This document shows positions 51,436 to 61,125 of a stretch of DNA of 64,000 nt, in pieces. Position numbers and translations under genes: made by a program. Under the pieces are notes generated by a model, which ran no database searches, was not told the DNA's origin, and worked only from the letters and a program-made list of their open reading frames with translations. The DNA is from Acidobacteriota bacterium (GTDB taxonomy: Bacteria; Acidobacteriota; Thermoanaerobaculia; Gp7-AA8), in NCBI GenBank assembly GCA_021325515.1, contig JAJPHC010000031.1:38725-102724 (forward strand), written 5' to 3'. Numbering within the stretch: the first letter of the stretch is position 1; each line of letters opens with the position of its first letter.

Positions 51436-52679
51436 TCCCGCCACCCGGCACAGATCGCAGTGAGATGCAGCAGCAGAGTGCGCACGACCGTCGACTCGAG
51501 CGGAAACTGCGCGAGCGACAGCACTCCCCACAGCACTGCAAGCGGCAACGCGAGCGCTCGGACGAATCGCTGGCGTGGCGTCTCCGCGCGCCGGAACGAG
51601 AGAGAGCCGAGAAAGCCGAGCAAGGCCACGAAGCAAAGGCCGCCGGGCAATCCTCCCTCGGCGAGCGACTGCAAGTAGTCGTTGTGCACTTCACCGAAGT
51701 TCACGCCGCGATTCCACGCATGCCGCAGCGACGGAAATTGTTCCTCCGCCGCGATCTTCGCATCGTAGTAGTGCCATGAAAACGCGCCCGGTCCCACTCC
51801 GTTGAGAGGATGGCTCCGGAACATCGACCACGCCGCGACGAACGACGTGAATCGCTCCGTGAATAGCTGGTTGTACTCTCCCTGCGCGATCCAGGTGCGG
51901 ACGTGTGTGACCCGCTGCCGGAGCGGTGAGACGAAGAGGACGAGCAGCAGCGCCACGGCCGCGGCTGCAACCGCGGTGCGCAGCGCATTGCGCCACGACA
52001 TCACGGCGACCATGCAGAACACCCCCGCAGCGAACGCGACGAGTGCCGTCAGCGTCTGGCTTGCGATGAGTCCCGCGATGACGACAAGACCGGAGATCAC
52101 TCCCGCCGTGCGTGAGCGAGTGACCGCATAGGCGACACACGCCAGCGCCGCCGCCGCGAAGTAGCATCCGGCCTCGTTCGGATTCCCGATCAATGCATCG
52201 CACTGCAGATGATGCGCGATCGATTTCTCTTCGCCGAACGGCATCCAGACGCGCGATTCTTCGAGAATGATCAGCACCACATTCGGCACCGCGGCGATCA
52301 GCGGAGCAGCGAGGAGCACGGTGTCGAATTTTCTGGCGGCGGCAACCGTCGCGAAAAACACGATGGCGCTTGCCACTGCCGACCACCACGCCGCTGCGCT
52401 CAGAGTCCTGTTGGTCGACATCAGCGTCAGAACGGTGATGATGAAAAGCGTGGCGGCGGGGAGCGCGAATGCGGGATCTCTCCATGGCACGCGCGGCGGC
52501 CGCGTTCCCAGGATGAGCGCGGTTCCCGCCACGAAGACGAGCAGGATGGCCTCGGCGCGGAGCGTCACGATCTTCGCGAGGCGGAACAGGTCGGTGGGAT
52601 CGATTCGGAACGCGAGAGGAAGAATGATGGCGCCGAGCAAGACGATGCTCAGAATCGCCACATCTCGGGACTTCTCCAT
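51432..52679 (-). CDS. O-antigen ligase / Wzy-like membrane protein
   Basis: 415 residues with about 10-11 membrane helices and a large extracellular loop. The family signature HNDYLQSLAEGGLPG is clear, with GVGPGAFSWHYYDAKI before it (O-antigen ligase/WzyC, Wzy_C). Enzymes of this family transfer or polymerise surface polysaccharide chains at the periplasmic face of the inner membrane. Whether this is a polymerase (Wzy) or a ligase (WaaL) cannot be told from sequence alone. It diverges from the glycosyltransferase at 52736 with a 56-base gap and is followed by the TPR-like gene. Confidence 0.85.
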   Translation of the reverse strand: MEKSRDVAILSIVLLGAIILPLAFRIDPTDLFRLAKIVTLRAEAILLVFVAGTALILGTRPPRVPWRDPAFALPAATLFIITVLTLMSTNRTLSAAAWWSAVASAIVFFATVAAARKFDTVLLAAPLIAAVPNVVLIILEESRVWMPFGEEKSIAHHLQCDALIGNPNEAGCYFAAAALACVAYAVTRSRTAGVISGLVVIAGLIASQTLTALVAFAAGVFCMVAVMSWRNALRTAVAAAAVALLLVLFVSPLRQRVTHVRTWIAQGEYNQLFTERFTSFVAAWSMFRSHPLNGVGPGAFSWHYYDAKIAAEEQFPSLRHAWNRGVNFGEVHNDYLQSLAEGGLPGGLCFVALLGFLGSLSFRRAETPRQRFVRALALPLAVLWGVLSLAQFPLESTVVRTLLLHLTAICAGWRE

Positions 52680-52735
52680 CTCCGCGCGGCATTCTACGGT
52701 ACGCTGTCCGCGACGTCACGGTCCGAATCTCCTTC

Positions 52736-53851
52736 ATGAAAGCCCTCGTTATTGCGCCGCGATTTCCGTGGCCATCTCACACCGGTGAACGCTTGCGCGC
52801 CACGATCTGGCTGTCGGCACTCGCACGAGTTGCGGACGCGACGCTCGTCGCGCCGGAAGGACGGATTCCAGAGGCGTTCTCGCACGTGCGGTTCATCGCC
52901 GCACGCCGTTCGCTGATGCAGAACGTGCGCGGCGCGATCGCGATCATTCGCGATGGATTGCCGCTGCAGTGTTTGCTCTCGTCGGGTTATGACTGGAAGC
53001 GTGCCGTCGCCGATGCGGGCGAGTTCGACGTGACGGTCGTGCTCCTGTCGCGCATGCATCCGTGGGTTGCCGGAGCGCTGACGGGGAAGCGCGTGCTGGA
53101 CGCCGTCGATTCGTTGCGGCGGAGCGCGGAGGAACGGTGGAAGGCGGCCGCCGGTCCGATGCGGATTCTCTGGAGCATCGAACAGCGGCGCATGGCGAGA
53201 CTCGAGCGGACGCTCGCGGCGCAATATGACGATGTCGTGATCCTCAGCGAAGAGGAAGCGATCGAGTTCGGCGGTGCGACTGCGGTGCCGAACGGAGTGA
53301 AGACGGCGCCGCTCGATGGAGAGCCGCGCAGGTTCGACTTCGGTTTCTGGGGGCGCTTCCCGTACTTCGCGAACGCGGACGCGGCGCGCTGGTTGTTGAA
53401 CGAGATCTGGCCCGCGATCCGCGTGCTGCGTCCGGAGTCGACGATGGTCGTCGGCGGCGCTGAAGCTCCGCCATCGCTGGTGAAGCTGGCGGAGAAAAGG
53501 GGAGTGACGCTCGTCTCGCCGATCAAGGATGTTGCCGCGTTCGGCCGCAGCATCCGCGTCGCACTGATGCCGGTCCGCTTTGGTAGCGGGCAGTTGAACA
53601 AGGTCCTCGAGGCCGCCGAGGCGGGATGCGCGATCGTCGGTACGCCTGCCGCGATGCGCGGATTGGAGCCGCTCACGCGGCTGGCGCGTGTCGAGCGGGA
53701 CGCGCAGGCGATCGCCGCCGCGGCCGTGGAGTTGATCGGCGACGAGCAGCTTCGTGCCGAGGTTGGGCGGAAGCTCCGCGAGGCGGTCGTGATGCATTAC
53801 GGGCGTGACGAAACGATTGGCAAGCTCGCTGCGATCGCGGAGGGACGATGA
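52736..53851 (+). CDS. Family 4 glycosyltransferase
   Basis: 371 residues, GT-B fold: N-terminal domain begins MKALVIAPRFPWPSHTGERLR (the P-x-P-x-x-x-G pattern), C-terminal domain contains FDFGFWGRFPYFANADAARWLL, DVAAFGRSIRVALMPVRFGSGQLNKVLEAAEAG, where the family's E-x7-E motif occurs. It transfers a sugar from a nucleotide donor; donor and acceptor are unknown. Its stop overlaps the start of the initiating sugar transferase (ATGA), so it belongs to the surface polysaccharide pathway. Confidence 0.87.
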   Translation: MKALVIAPRFPWPSHTGERLRATIWLSALARVADATLVAPEGRIPEAFSHVRFIAARRSLMQNVRGAIAIIRDGLPLQCLLSSGYDWKRAVADAGEFDVTVVLLSRMHPWVAGALTGKRVLDAVDSLRRSAEERWKAAAGPMRILWSIEQRRMARLERTLAAQYDDVVILSEEEAIEFGGATAVPNGVKTAPLDGEPRRFDFGFWGRFPYFANADAARWLLNEIWPAIRVLRPESTMVVGGAEAPPSLVKLAEKRGVTLVSPIKDVAAFGRSIRVALMPVRFGSGQLNKVLEAAEAGCAIVGTPAAMRGLEPLTRLARVERDAQAIAAAAVELIGDEQLRAEVGRKLREAVVMHYGRDETIGKLAAIAEGR

Positions 53852-55125
53852 TCCGTCCCGGCTCGCGCGAGCGATGGATTCGCACGGCACTGCTGATCGC
53901 AGGCGACTTCGGCATCGCCTGGCTGACGCTCGCGGTGGCTGTGTACGCGCGGCGGACGATGCCGCTGCCGTTCACGCGCGCGTTGCTTCCCGCCGAAAAG
54001 CTGCCGGTCGATCTGCGGGCGGCGCTTCTGTTCGGCGGCTCGTTCCTCGCGGCGCTGGCGCTTGCCGGCTTCTATCGCGCGCGCGTCCTGGCTCGCGCAC
54101 GTCCGATCCTCGGCGTCGCGCTTCTCATCCAGATCGCGTTGATTGCAATCGGCGGAACGCTGCTCGAGCGTCCGCTGCCGCGCACGATTCTCTTTGCAGT
54201 TCCGTTGTTCGAGGCGCTGCTGTTTCCTCTCTGGAGAATGGCCCAGCAGCGCCTCTGGCCGGTGCGGCCGCGCGACACGCTGCTCGTCGGCGAGCGCCGC
54301 GAGGTGGCCGCCGCTCTCGACGTCATCCGCAGTGCGCGCGACGAGCGGATCCGTGTGATTGCCTATGGCTCGCTCGACGATCCGCATGTGCGCGATGTTG
54401 CGCGCGACATCGAAGAAGTGATCTGCGTGTCCGCGGATGATCAACTGAAACGGCGGCTCGAGCTGTTGAGGATTCGCGGACCGCGCGGCTACATGCTGCT
54501 CGCATCGCCCGCCGACGCACTGCTGGTTTCCTCCGTGCTCGGCTGGATGGGCGACGAGCCGCTGATCGAAGTCCGCATCGGTTGCGGCTTCGGCATTCGG
54601 GCGGCGATCAAGCGCGCGATCGACATCATCGGCTCGGCGCTGTTGCTCGTCGTCGCGTCACCGCTCTGGATCACGATTGCGATTGCGGCCTGGCTCGACG
54701 ACGGCCGCCCACTTTTCCTCCGTCAGCCCCGCCTCGGCCTCGGCGGGACGACGTTCGGCATGTGGAAGTTCCGTTCGATGCGCGACGGAGCGCCGACGCG
54801 GGTCGGGCGCTTGCTGCGGCGTTACCGGCTCGACGAGCTGCCTCAACTGGTCAATGTGTTGACGGGTGACATGAGCCTCGTCGGGCCGCGCCCCGAGCAG
54901 CCGCAGATCGCGGAGAAGATCATGGAGGAAGTGCCCGACTTCGATCTGCGGTGTCTCGTGCGGCCGGGAATCGCGGGACTCGCCCAGATCCTCGCGGAAT
55001 ACGATTCGCGCCCCGCCGTGAAGCTCCGCTACGACCTGACGTACATGTGCTCCTGGTCGCTCTGGCTCGACCTCCGCCTCCTCCTGTCAAGCGTAGCCGC
55101 CGCCCTCTCCGGCAGCGGCATCTAA
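53848..55125 (+). CDS. Polyprenyl-phosphate sugar-1-phosphate transferase (initiating transferase)
   Basis: 425 residues. N-terminal membrane helices and a Rossmann-like part (about 10-200), then the bacterial sugar transferase domain (about 245-425): KRAIDIIGSALLLVVASPLW, FGMWKFRSM, RRYRLDELPQLVNVLTGDMS and LVGPRPEQP, the conserved Asp-Glu and Pro-Arg-Pro motifs of the WbaP/PglC type. It starts synthesis of a surface polysaccharide by loading sugar phosphate on undecaprenyl phosphate in the inner membrane. The stop codon lies in the first copy of a repeat (55124-55163). Confidence 0.92.
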   Translation: MIRPGSRERWIRTALLIAGDFGIAWLTLAVAVYARRTMPLPFTRALLPAEKLPVDLRAALLFGGSFLAALALAGFYRARVLARARPILGVALLIQIALIAIGGTLLERPLPRTILFAVPLFEALLFPLWRMAQQRLWPVRPRDTLLVGERREVAAALDVIRSARDERIRVIAYGSLDDPHVRDVARDIEEVICVSADDQLKRRLELLRIRGPRGYMLLASPADALLVSSVLGWMGDEPLIEVRIGCGFGIRAAIKRAIDIIGSALLLVVASPLWITIAIAAWLDDGRPLFLRQPRLGLGGTTFGMWKFRSMRDGAPTRVGRLLRRYRLDELPQLVNVLTGDMSLVGPRPEQPQIAEKIMEEVPDFDLRCLVRPGIAGLAQILAEYDSRPAVKLRYDLTYMCSWSLWLDLRLLLSSVAAALSGSGI

Positions 55126-55277
55126 GTTGGTTTTCGGGGGTCACACCTGGAAAATCAACTTAACTACCCCGAGTTAAGTTGGTTTTCGGGGGTCACACCT
55201 GGAAAATCAACTTAACTCGGCGCTGAACCGTGCAGTTAAGTTGATTTTCCAGGTGTGACCCCCAAAAACCAACTTAA
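55124..55277. repeat. Three copies of a 40-bp repeat (two direct, one inverted)
   Basis: Copies at 55124-55163 and 55176-55215 are direct; 55236-55277 is inverted. Core: AAGTTGGTTTTCGGGGGTCACACCTGG... with AAGTTG/CAACTT ends, so each copy is itself partly palindromic. The third pairs with either of the first two. It lies between two convergent genes, and supplies part of both stop codons. Confidence 0.92.
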
Positions 55278-56227
55278 CGGAGGAGGGCTAGGCGGGTATA
55301 CATCGCGATGTATTGGCGGGCTGCGTCGGACGCGGTTTGTACTTGTGATGGGATGGGGGTGTCGGGGCTTTCGCGAAGAATTGCTGCCAGGCCTTCGGCG
55401 CCATGCTCGAGTGGCGCGAGCCAGCCGCCGCCGTGGGTTCGGATCCGTTCGGCGATCGCGCCGTGATCGAATGCGGCGACCGCCGCACCGCCGCGCCAGC
55501 ATTCCGACAGCGCGAGGCTGAACGATTCCGGCACGATCGAAGGCAGCACGACCCTGCGCACGCGATGCCGGCGCAGCAGAGAGCTCAGCGAGCCGTTCGT
55601 GTAGTAGCCATGGACGTGCACGTTCGCGAGCCGGCGCAACGGGAGGAGCAGCTCGAGGTCGCCGCCGCCGAAGATGTGCCAGGTGCCGCCGGTCCTCCGG
55701 ATGATCTCCGGCAGAAGATGCCCGCCCTTGTGCCGTTTGACGCTTCCCGCATAGGCGTACGCCGTTCGCTCGCCGCCGCGCGCGTCGTCACCGATGCAGC
55801 CGGGCTCGATGATTTCCGCATCGGGCAGGGCGAGGGCCTGCCTGTAGTGCTCGAGCAGGAAGCGCGAAGGGAAGATGAGGATCCGTGCGCGCTGCAGCAG
55901 CTCGCGGTTGCCTTCGAGAAAGGAGAAGTCGTGCACACTGATGACCGCCGGGTGCAGCGAAGTGTTAGAGTAGCCCTCGAGGTGGATGACGTCCCCGCGC
56001 GTCAACGAGACCGGCCGCAGCTTCTGCTCCTCGATGAGGCGCGTGAGCAGTTGCGCCTGCACTCCTCCGAAGCGCGCCGCGACCGGCGTGCCGCAGACGT
56101 TGCGGATCGTCGCCCCGCGATCGTCGAGGCGCCGCAGGCGCATGCCGTCGGCAATCCGCTCCGCCCCCCTGCGAACCGCGGAGGCGAGTCCTTCGCCGCG
56201 AATGACGTTGGCAATCGTGCGGATCAT
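55274..56227 (-). CDS. Family 4 glycosyltransferase
   Basis: 317 residues, shorter than normal GT4 enzymes because the N-terminal domain is reduced. ISVHDFSFLEGNRELL, ILIFPSRFLLEHYRQAL, AYAGSVKRHKGGHLL and ESFSLALSECWRGGAAVAAFD (E-x7-E type) identify the fold. Start at 56227 overlaps the upstream gene stop (ATGA). The TAA stop is formed by the end of the 40-bp repeat, so the original C-terminus may have been replaced or cut. Substrate not known. Confidence 0.8.
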   Translation of the reverse strand: MIRTIANVIRGEGLASAVRRGAERIADGMRLRRLDDRGATIRNVCGTPVAARFGGVQAQLLTRLIEEQKLRPVSLTRGDVIHLEGYSNTSLHPAVISVHDFSFLEGNRELLQRARILIFPSRFLLEHYRQALALPDAEIIEPGCIGDDARGGERTAYAYAGSVKRHKGGHLLPEIIRRTGGTWHIFGGGDLELLLPLRRLANVHVHGYYTNGSLSSLLRRHRVRRVVLPSIVPESFSLALSECWRGGAAVAAFDHGAIAERIRTHGGGWLAPLEHGAEGLAAILRESPDTPIPSQVQTASDAARQYIAMYTRLALLR

Positions 56228-58248
56228 CGCGACAGCAGAGCCTCGTATACGCGCCGGATCTCCGCGGCATGCTCCTCGGTCCGCTTCGGCGGAATGAGCG
56301 CCGCCCGCCATTCGTCGATGATCGACGGTCGCTGCACGATGCCTTGAAGGATCACGCGCAGCGCCGCGGCATCGCCGGCCTCGAAGAATGCGGCCGCCGG
56401 CATTTCCGACAATGCCCCGCCGCGGGTCGCGATCACCGGCACGCCGCAGGCCATTGCCTCGCGCGCGGCAAGGCCGAAGGACTCGAGTCCGATCGAAGGG
56501 ACGATCAGCACATCCATCGCGCCGAACACGCGAGGCTTCTCCTCCTCCGCGAAACGCCCCTCGAAGATGACCGCCGGCTCCTGCAGCCTGCGGACGTAAT
56601 CGGGCAGCGCGGCCGCGTCGCCCCAGAGGTGCAGCGAAGCGTTAGGGACGCCGCGCATCGCTTCGACGGCGGTGTGTACTCCCTTGTGCGGCGCGATCGA
56701 GCCGACGTAGCCGAAGCGGACCGGCAGCGCTGCCGGCGGGCGATTGGCCTCCGCCGGTTCGATGTCGACGCCGTAGGGGAGGACATGGAACGGCTTCGCC
56801 GGATCGATCATCCCCGCGTAGTCCCGCCTGATCGCTTCGGAGCCGGCGACATACGCATCGCATGCGCGCAGGGCGGCGCGGGCAGCCCGCCGCCGCAGGA
56901 AGTGCAGCGGAACGTTAGCCATCGGCACATTCGTCAGAGTCCGGCATGCGGCGCACTTCATCAGCCCCGGGCCGCTGCAGCGGTTTCCGTTCCGATCCAG
57001 CAGATTCACCCGGCCGCAGAGAAACCACCAGTCCTGAATCTGCAGCACTACGGGAATGCCGAGGCGTTTGGCGACGGCGATCAGGCTGAAGGCATGTCCC
57101 GCGAGATGGTGCACGTGCAGCAGGTCCGGCTTCTCTTCGCGAAGGAAGCGCTCGAAGTCACGCTCCAGAACGCCGTCCGCGATGGCGTTGCGCACGACCG
57201 GATTGCGCGACGTGAAGTTGTTCGCCACCAGCCGCACTCGCGCGCCCTCGTCCCAATATTCGATCGCCTCGCCGTGCTCGCGATGCGGCGCGTCGGCCCG
57301 CGCGTACACCGCGACGCCGTGCTCCCGCTGCTGCTGGCGCACGAGCCAGTAGGCGTACAACTCCGTCCCCGCATGCTGAAAGGGCGGCCAGCCATGCACG
57401 AGATGCACGACGTGCCGCGTCGACGTGCGGACGTCCCGGCCCCGCAGGCAGGCGGTGATCCGTGCCCGGACATCCCGCAGCGGATCGCGCCGCATGAACT
57501 CCGCGATCGTTGCCATGTATCGCGGATGCTTCCGCCGAAGCGCAGCCGCGGCCGATTTCTGCAGCGCCTTGCGCGACGTTCCGAAACTTCCATGCCCCGC
57601 GTGGCCGATGAACGTCGCATCGTCGGCGACATGAATCCACCCTCGCGCCAGCGCGCGGAAACAGAAGTCGTTCTCCTCGCCGTAGCCGAGGCCGAAGCGC
57701 TCCGCGTCGAAGAATCCGATGTCGTCGAGCAGCGCGCGCCGGATGTACATGCAGACGCCGACCGCGGTCGGCAGGCGCGGATACTCGCGCGCGGAGCAAC
57801 GCTCGATGAGCGCGGCGAAGGAGCGCGCATCGTATCCGCGCGGCAGCAGGTTCTCCTCGAACGGGCGCGGAACGGAGCAAAGCGTCGCGTGATTGGAGAG
57901 CGGAGTCACCGTGCCGATGTCGCCGCGCGAACAGGCAGCGTCGATCAGCTTCTCGACCCAGCGGGTCGTCACGACCGTGTCGCTATTGAGAAGAATCACA
58001 TCGCGCGCCGACGAAGCCATCCCACGATTCACACTTCCGACGAAACCGAGGCGTGTGTCATTGCGAAGGACATCGCGGCCGCGGAGGACGTCTTCGACCG
58101 CGCGCTCCTGCGGACCGTCGACGATGATGAGAAGGCGATGGCGCGTGAGATCCGTCTCCGCGCCGACGCTTTCCAGACAGGCGCGAAGCAGCTCCGCCGC
58201 GCCGTAGACGGGAATGATGATGTCCACGCCCTCCGGCCGCGGCGGCAT
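56224..58248 (-). CDS. Bifunctional GT2-GT4 glycosyltransferase
   Basis: 674 residues. N-terminal GT2 domain (about 8-270): VDIIIPVYGAAELLRACLES, LLNSDTVVTTRWVEKL (the DxD-like Asp), GVCMYIRRALLDDIGFFD and GEENDFCFRA. C-terminal GT4 domain (about 290-670): HVVHLVHGWPPFQHAGTELYAY, HVHHLAGHAFSL, FGYVGSIAPHKGVHTAVEAM and ESFGLAAREAMACGVPVIATRGG. Start at 58248 is chosen because further upstream codons overlap the divergent ABC permease gene and lack family similarity. Fusion suggests two sequential sugar additions. Confidence 0.85.
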   Translation of the reverse strand: MPPRPEGVDIIIPVYGAAELLRACLESVGAETDLTRHRLLIIVDGPQERAVEDVLRGRDVLRNDTRLGFVGSVNRGMASSARDVILLNSDTVVTTRWVEKLIDAACSRGDIGTVTPLSNHATLCSVPRPFEENLLPRGYDARSFAALIERCSAREYPRLPTAVGVCMYIRRALLDDIGFFDAERFGLGYGEENDFCFRALARGWIHVADDATFIGHAGHGSFGTSRKALQKSAAAALRRKHPRYMATIAEFMRRDPLRDVRARITACLRGRDVRTSTRHVVHLVHGWPPFQHAGTELYAYWLVRQQQREHGVAVYARADAPHREHGEAIEYWDEGARVRLVANNFTSRNPVVRNAIADGVLERDFERFLREEKPDLLHVHHLAGHAFSLIAVAKRLGIPVVLQIQDWWFLCGRVNLLDRNGNRCSGPGLMKCAACRTLTNVPMANVPLHFLRRRAARAALRACDAYVAGSEAIRRDYAGMIDPAKPFHVLPYGVDIEPAEANRPPAALPVRFGYVGSIAPHKGVHTAVEAMRGVPNASLHLWGDAAALPDYVRRLQEPAVIFEGRFAEEEKPRVFGAMDVLIVPSIGLESFGLAAREAMACGVPVIATRGGALSEMPAAAFFEAGDAAALRVILQGIVQRPSIIDEWRAALIPPKRTEEHAAEIRRVYEALLSR

Positions 58249-58333
58249 CGGCCGCCCGGCGCCGCGTGTCCAGTCGATCGGTGAGCGCAAGCGCAGCGAT
58301 TGTATCTGCCTCTCCCGTGGTACAAACGCAACC

Positions 58334-59149
58334 GTGATCGAGCACCGCAGCATCGCGGGACAGCCGCTGCAATGGAACGTCGAGCTCCGCGACATCGCGC
58401 ATCGCTCGTCGCTCCTCTACGAGCTCGTGCATCGCGATCTCACCGTCCGCTACAAGCGCTCCTTCCTCGGTTTCTTCTGGACGATGCTGCATCCGCTGCT
58501 GCTGATGCTGATCTTCCTCATTGTCTTCTCCGCGCTGTTCCAGACCCGCACGCCGCATTACGAGACGTACTTTCTCTCCGCCTACGTCGCCTGGAACTTC
58601 TTCGCGCAGACGATCGTGAACGGCATGGCCGGCATCGCCTGGAACGGGCCGCTGATGAAGCGCGTGCGTGTGCCGCTCTCGGTCTTCACCGTCGCATCGA
58701 CCGTCTCCGGCCTCGTGAATCTCGCGCTGTCGCTCGTCGTGCTCTTCGCCATCATGGCGATTACCGGAGTGCCGCTGCGGCCGGCGCTGCTCTTTCTGCC
58801 GGTCAGCCTCACCATCGTCTGGATCTTCACCCTCGGCATTTCCCTCGGCCTGACGGCCGTGTCGATTTTTTTCGGCGACATCCGCGAGATGGTGCAGGCG
58901 GGGCTGCCGGCGCTGATGTATCTGACGCCGATCATCTATCCCATCTCGGTGGTGCCGGAGCGGTTTCGCTGGATGATCAAGTTGAATCCTCTCGTCTACC
59001 TCGTCGAAATCGTGCGCGATCCGATCTATTACGCGATCATTCCCGCGCGCATGACTTTGCTGATCGCCGTCGTGACGTCACTCGGCTCGCTGATCATCGG
59101 CTGGATGATCTTCCGGTACCTCGCGCCGCGCTTCCACGCGCATTTATGA
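58334..59149 (+). CDS. ABC-2-type polysaccharide exporter permease
   Basis: 271 residues with six membrane helices in the O-antigen exporter pattern (Wzm/KpsM). VHRDLTVRYKRSFLGFFWTMLHPL is the conserved N-terminal amphipathic region; MVQAGLPALMYLTPIIYPISVVPERFRWMI lies near the last helices. It starts with GTG (58334); the only upstream ATG would read into the divergent gene. It forms the inner-membrane channel with the ATPase directly downstream (overlap ATGA). Confidence 0.9.
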   Translation: MIEHRSIAGQPLQWNVELRDIAHRSSLLYELVHRDLTVRYKRSFLGFFWTMLHPLLLMLIFLIVFSALFQTRTPHYETYFLSAYVAWNFFAQTIVNGMAGIAWNGPLMKRVRVPLSVFTVASTVSGLVNLALSLVVLFAIMAITGVPLRPALLFLPVSLTIVWIFTLGISLGLTAVSIFFGDIREMVQAGLPALMYLTPIIYPISVVPERFRWMIKLNPLVYLVEIVRDPIYYAIIPARMTLLIAVVTSLGSLIIGWMIFRYLAPRFHAHL

Positions 59150-59867
59150 ACGTCATCGAGCTCGAGCGCGTGAGCGTGCGGTATCGCGAGACGAAGGTCC
59201 GCAGCCTGAAAGAGGCGGCGATTCGTGCGGTGAAGGGTCACGCGAAGGCGGATTACTTCTACGCGCTGCGCGACGTGAGTCTCGCGATTCACCATGGCGA
59301 GGCGGTCGGCATGATCGGCGCCAACGGCGCGGGGAAGTCGACGCTGCTGCGCGTCGCCGCCGGGATCATCACTCCGTCGCTGGGCGTGGTGGTCACGCGC
59401 GGCACCGTGGCTCCGGTGATGGAGCTCGGCACCGGCTTCGAGGCCGAGCTCTCCGGCCGCGAGAACATCTTCTTCAAAGGCGCGCTCCTCGGCTGCTCGC
59501 GCGCGTACATGCGCTCGCGGCTCGACGAGATCATCTCGTTTTCGGGACTCGAGGCGTTCATCGACGCGCCGCTGCGCACCTATTCGACGGGCATGGTCGC
59601 GCGGCTGGCGTTCGCGGTCGCGACCACGATCGACGCCGAGACGATTCTCCTCGATGAGATCCTCGCGGTCGGCGACGGCGCGTTCAAACGGCAGTGCAAG
59701 ACGCGCATCGAAGGATTCGTGGCGCGCGGCTCGACGGTCGTGCTCGTGTCGCACGAGCTCGAAGCGATCGAGAGTTTCTGTTCGCGCACGATCTGGGTCG
59801 CGAAGGGAGAGATCGCCGCCGACGGGCCGTCGGCCGAAGTGATCGCGAAGTACAAGGCGCAGGGATC

Positions 59868-59871
<4 letters not shown>
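59146..59871 (+). CDS. ABC-type polysaccharide exporter ATPase
   Basis: 241 residues, the Wzt/KpsT length without a carbohydrate-binding C-terminal domain. Walker A GANGAGKST, ABC signature ELSGRENIF, Walker B ILLDEILAVGD, H loop SHELEAI. The ATG overlaps the permease stop; its stop overlaps the next glycosyltransferase (GTGA). Hydrolyses ATP to export the lipid-linked glycan across the inner membrane. Absence of the Wzt C-terminal domain suggests no chain-length-terminator recognition. Confidence 0.93.
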
Positions 59872-60632
<761 letters not shown>

Positions 60633-60633
60633 G

Positions 60634-61125
60634 AGTGTGCGGACGAGGCGTCCGCACTCCGCTGTGTTGGGGCGCGGACGCCTCGTCCGCGGTGGTTTGT
60701 GGTGCAGGAGTGTGCGGACGAGGCGTCCGCACCCCACTGGGTTGGAGCGCGGACGCCCCGTCCGCGGTGGTTTGTGGTGCAGGAGTGTGCGGACGAGGCG
60801 TCCGCACCCCACTGGGTTGGGGCGCGGACGTCCCGTCCGCGGTGGTTTGTGTGCAGGAGTGTGCGGACGAGACGTCCGCACCCCACTGGGTTGGGGCGCG
60901 GACGTCCCGTCCGCGGTGGTTTGTGGTGTGAGAGTGTGCGGACGAGACGTCCGCACCCCGCTGGGTTGGAGCGCGGACGTCCCGTCCGCGGTGGTTTGTG
61001 GTGCAGGAGTGTGCGGACGAGGCGTCCGCGGACGTCCCGTCTGCGGTGGTTTGTGGTGTGAGAGTGTGCGGACGAGGCGTCCGCACTCCGCTGGGTTGGG
61101 GCGCGGACGTCTCGTCCGCGGTGCT
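60634..61125. repeat. Tandem array of 75-bp units with paired GCGGACG hairpins
   Basis: Seven units, most spaced 75 bases (starts near 60634, 60709, 60784, 60858, 60933, 61008, then a shortened unit to 61063, and a last part to 61125). Each holds two inverted repeats with the same stem: TGCGGACG-agg-CGTCCGCA and GCGGACG-tcc-CGTCCGC, joined by TGGTTTGTGGTGCAGG-like spacer. This is the only stretch over 300 bases without a gene; it is not a CRISPR array as the spacers are also repeats. Confidence 0.95.

Noticed and set aside
56269..58284. Long forward frame antisense to the GT2-GT4 gene
   Set aside because: Composition-driven; Arg-rich with no motif.
60634..61125. CRISPR array
   Set aside because: Units and the segments between them are all repeated; there are no unique spacers and no cas genes nearby.
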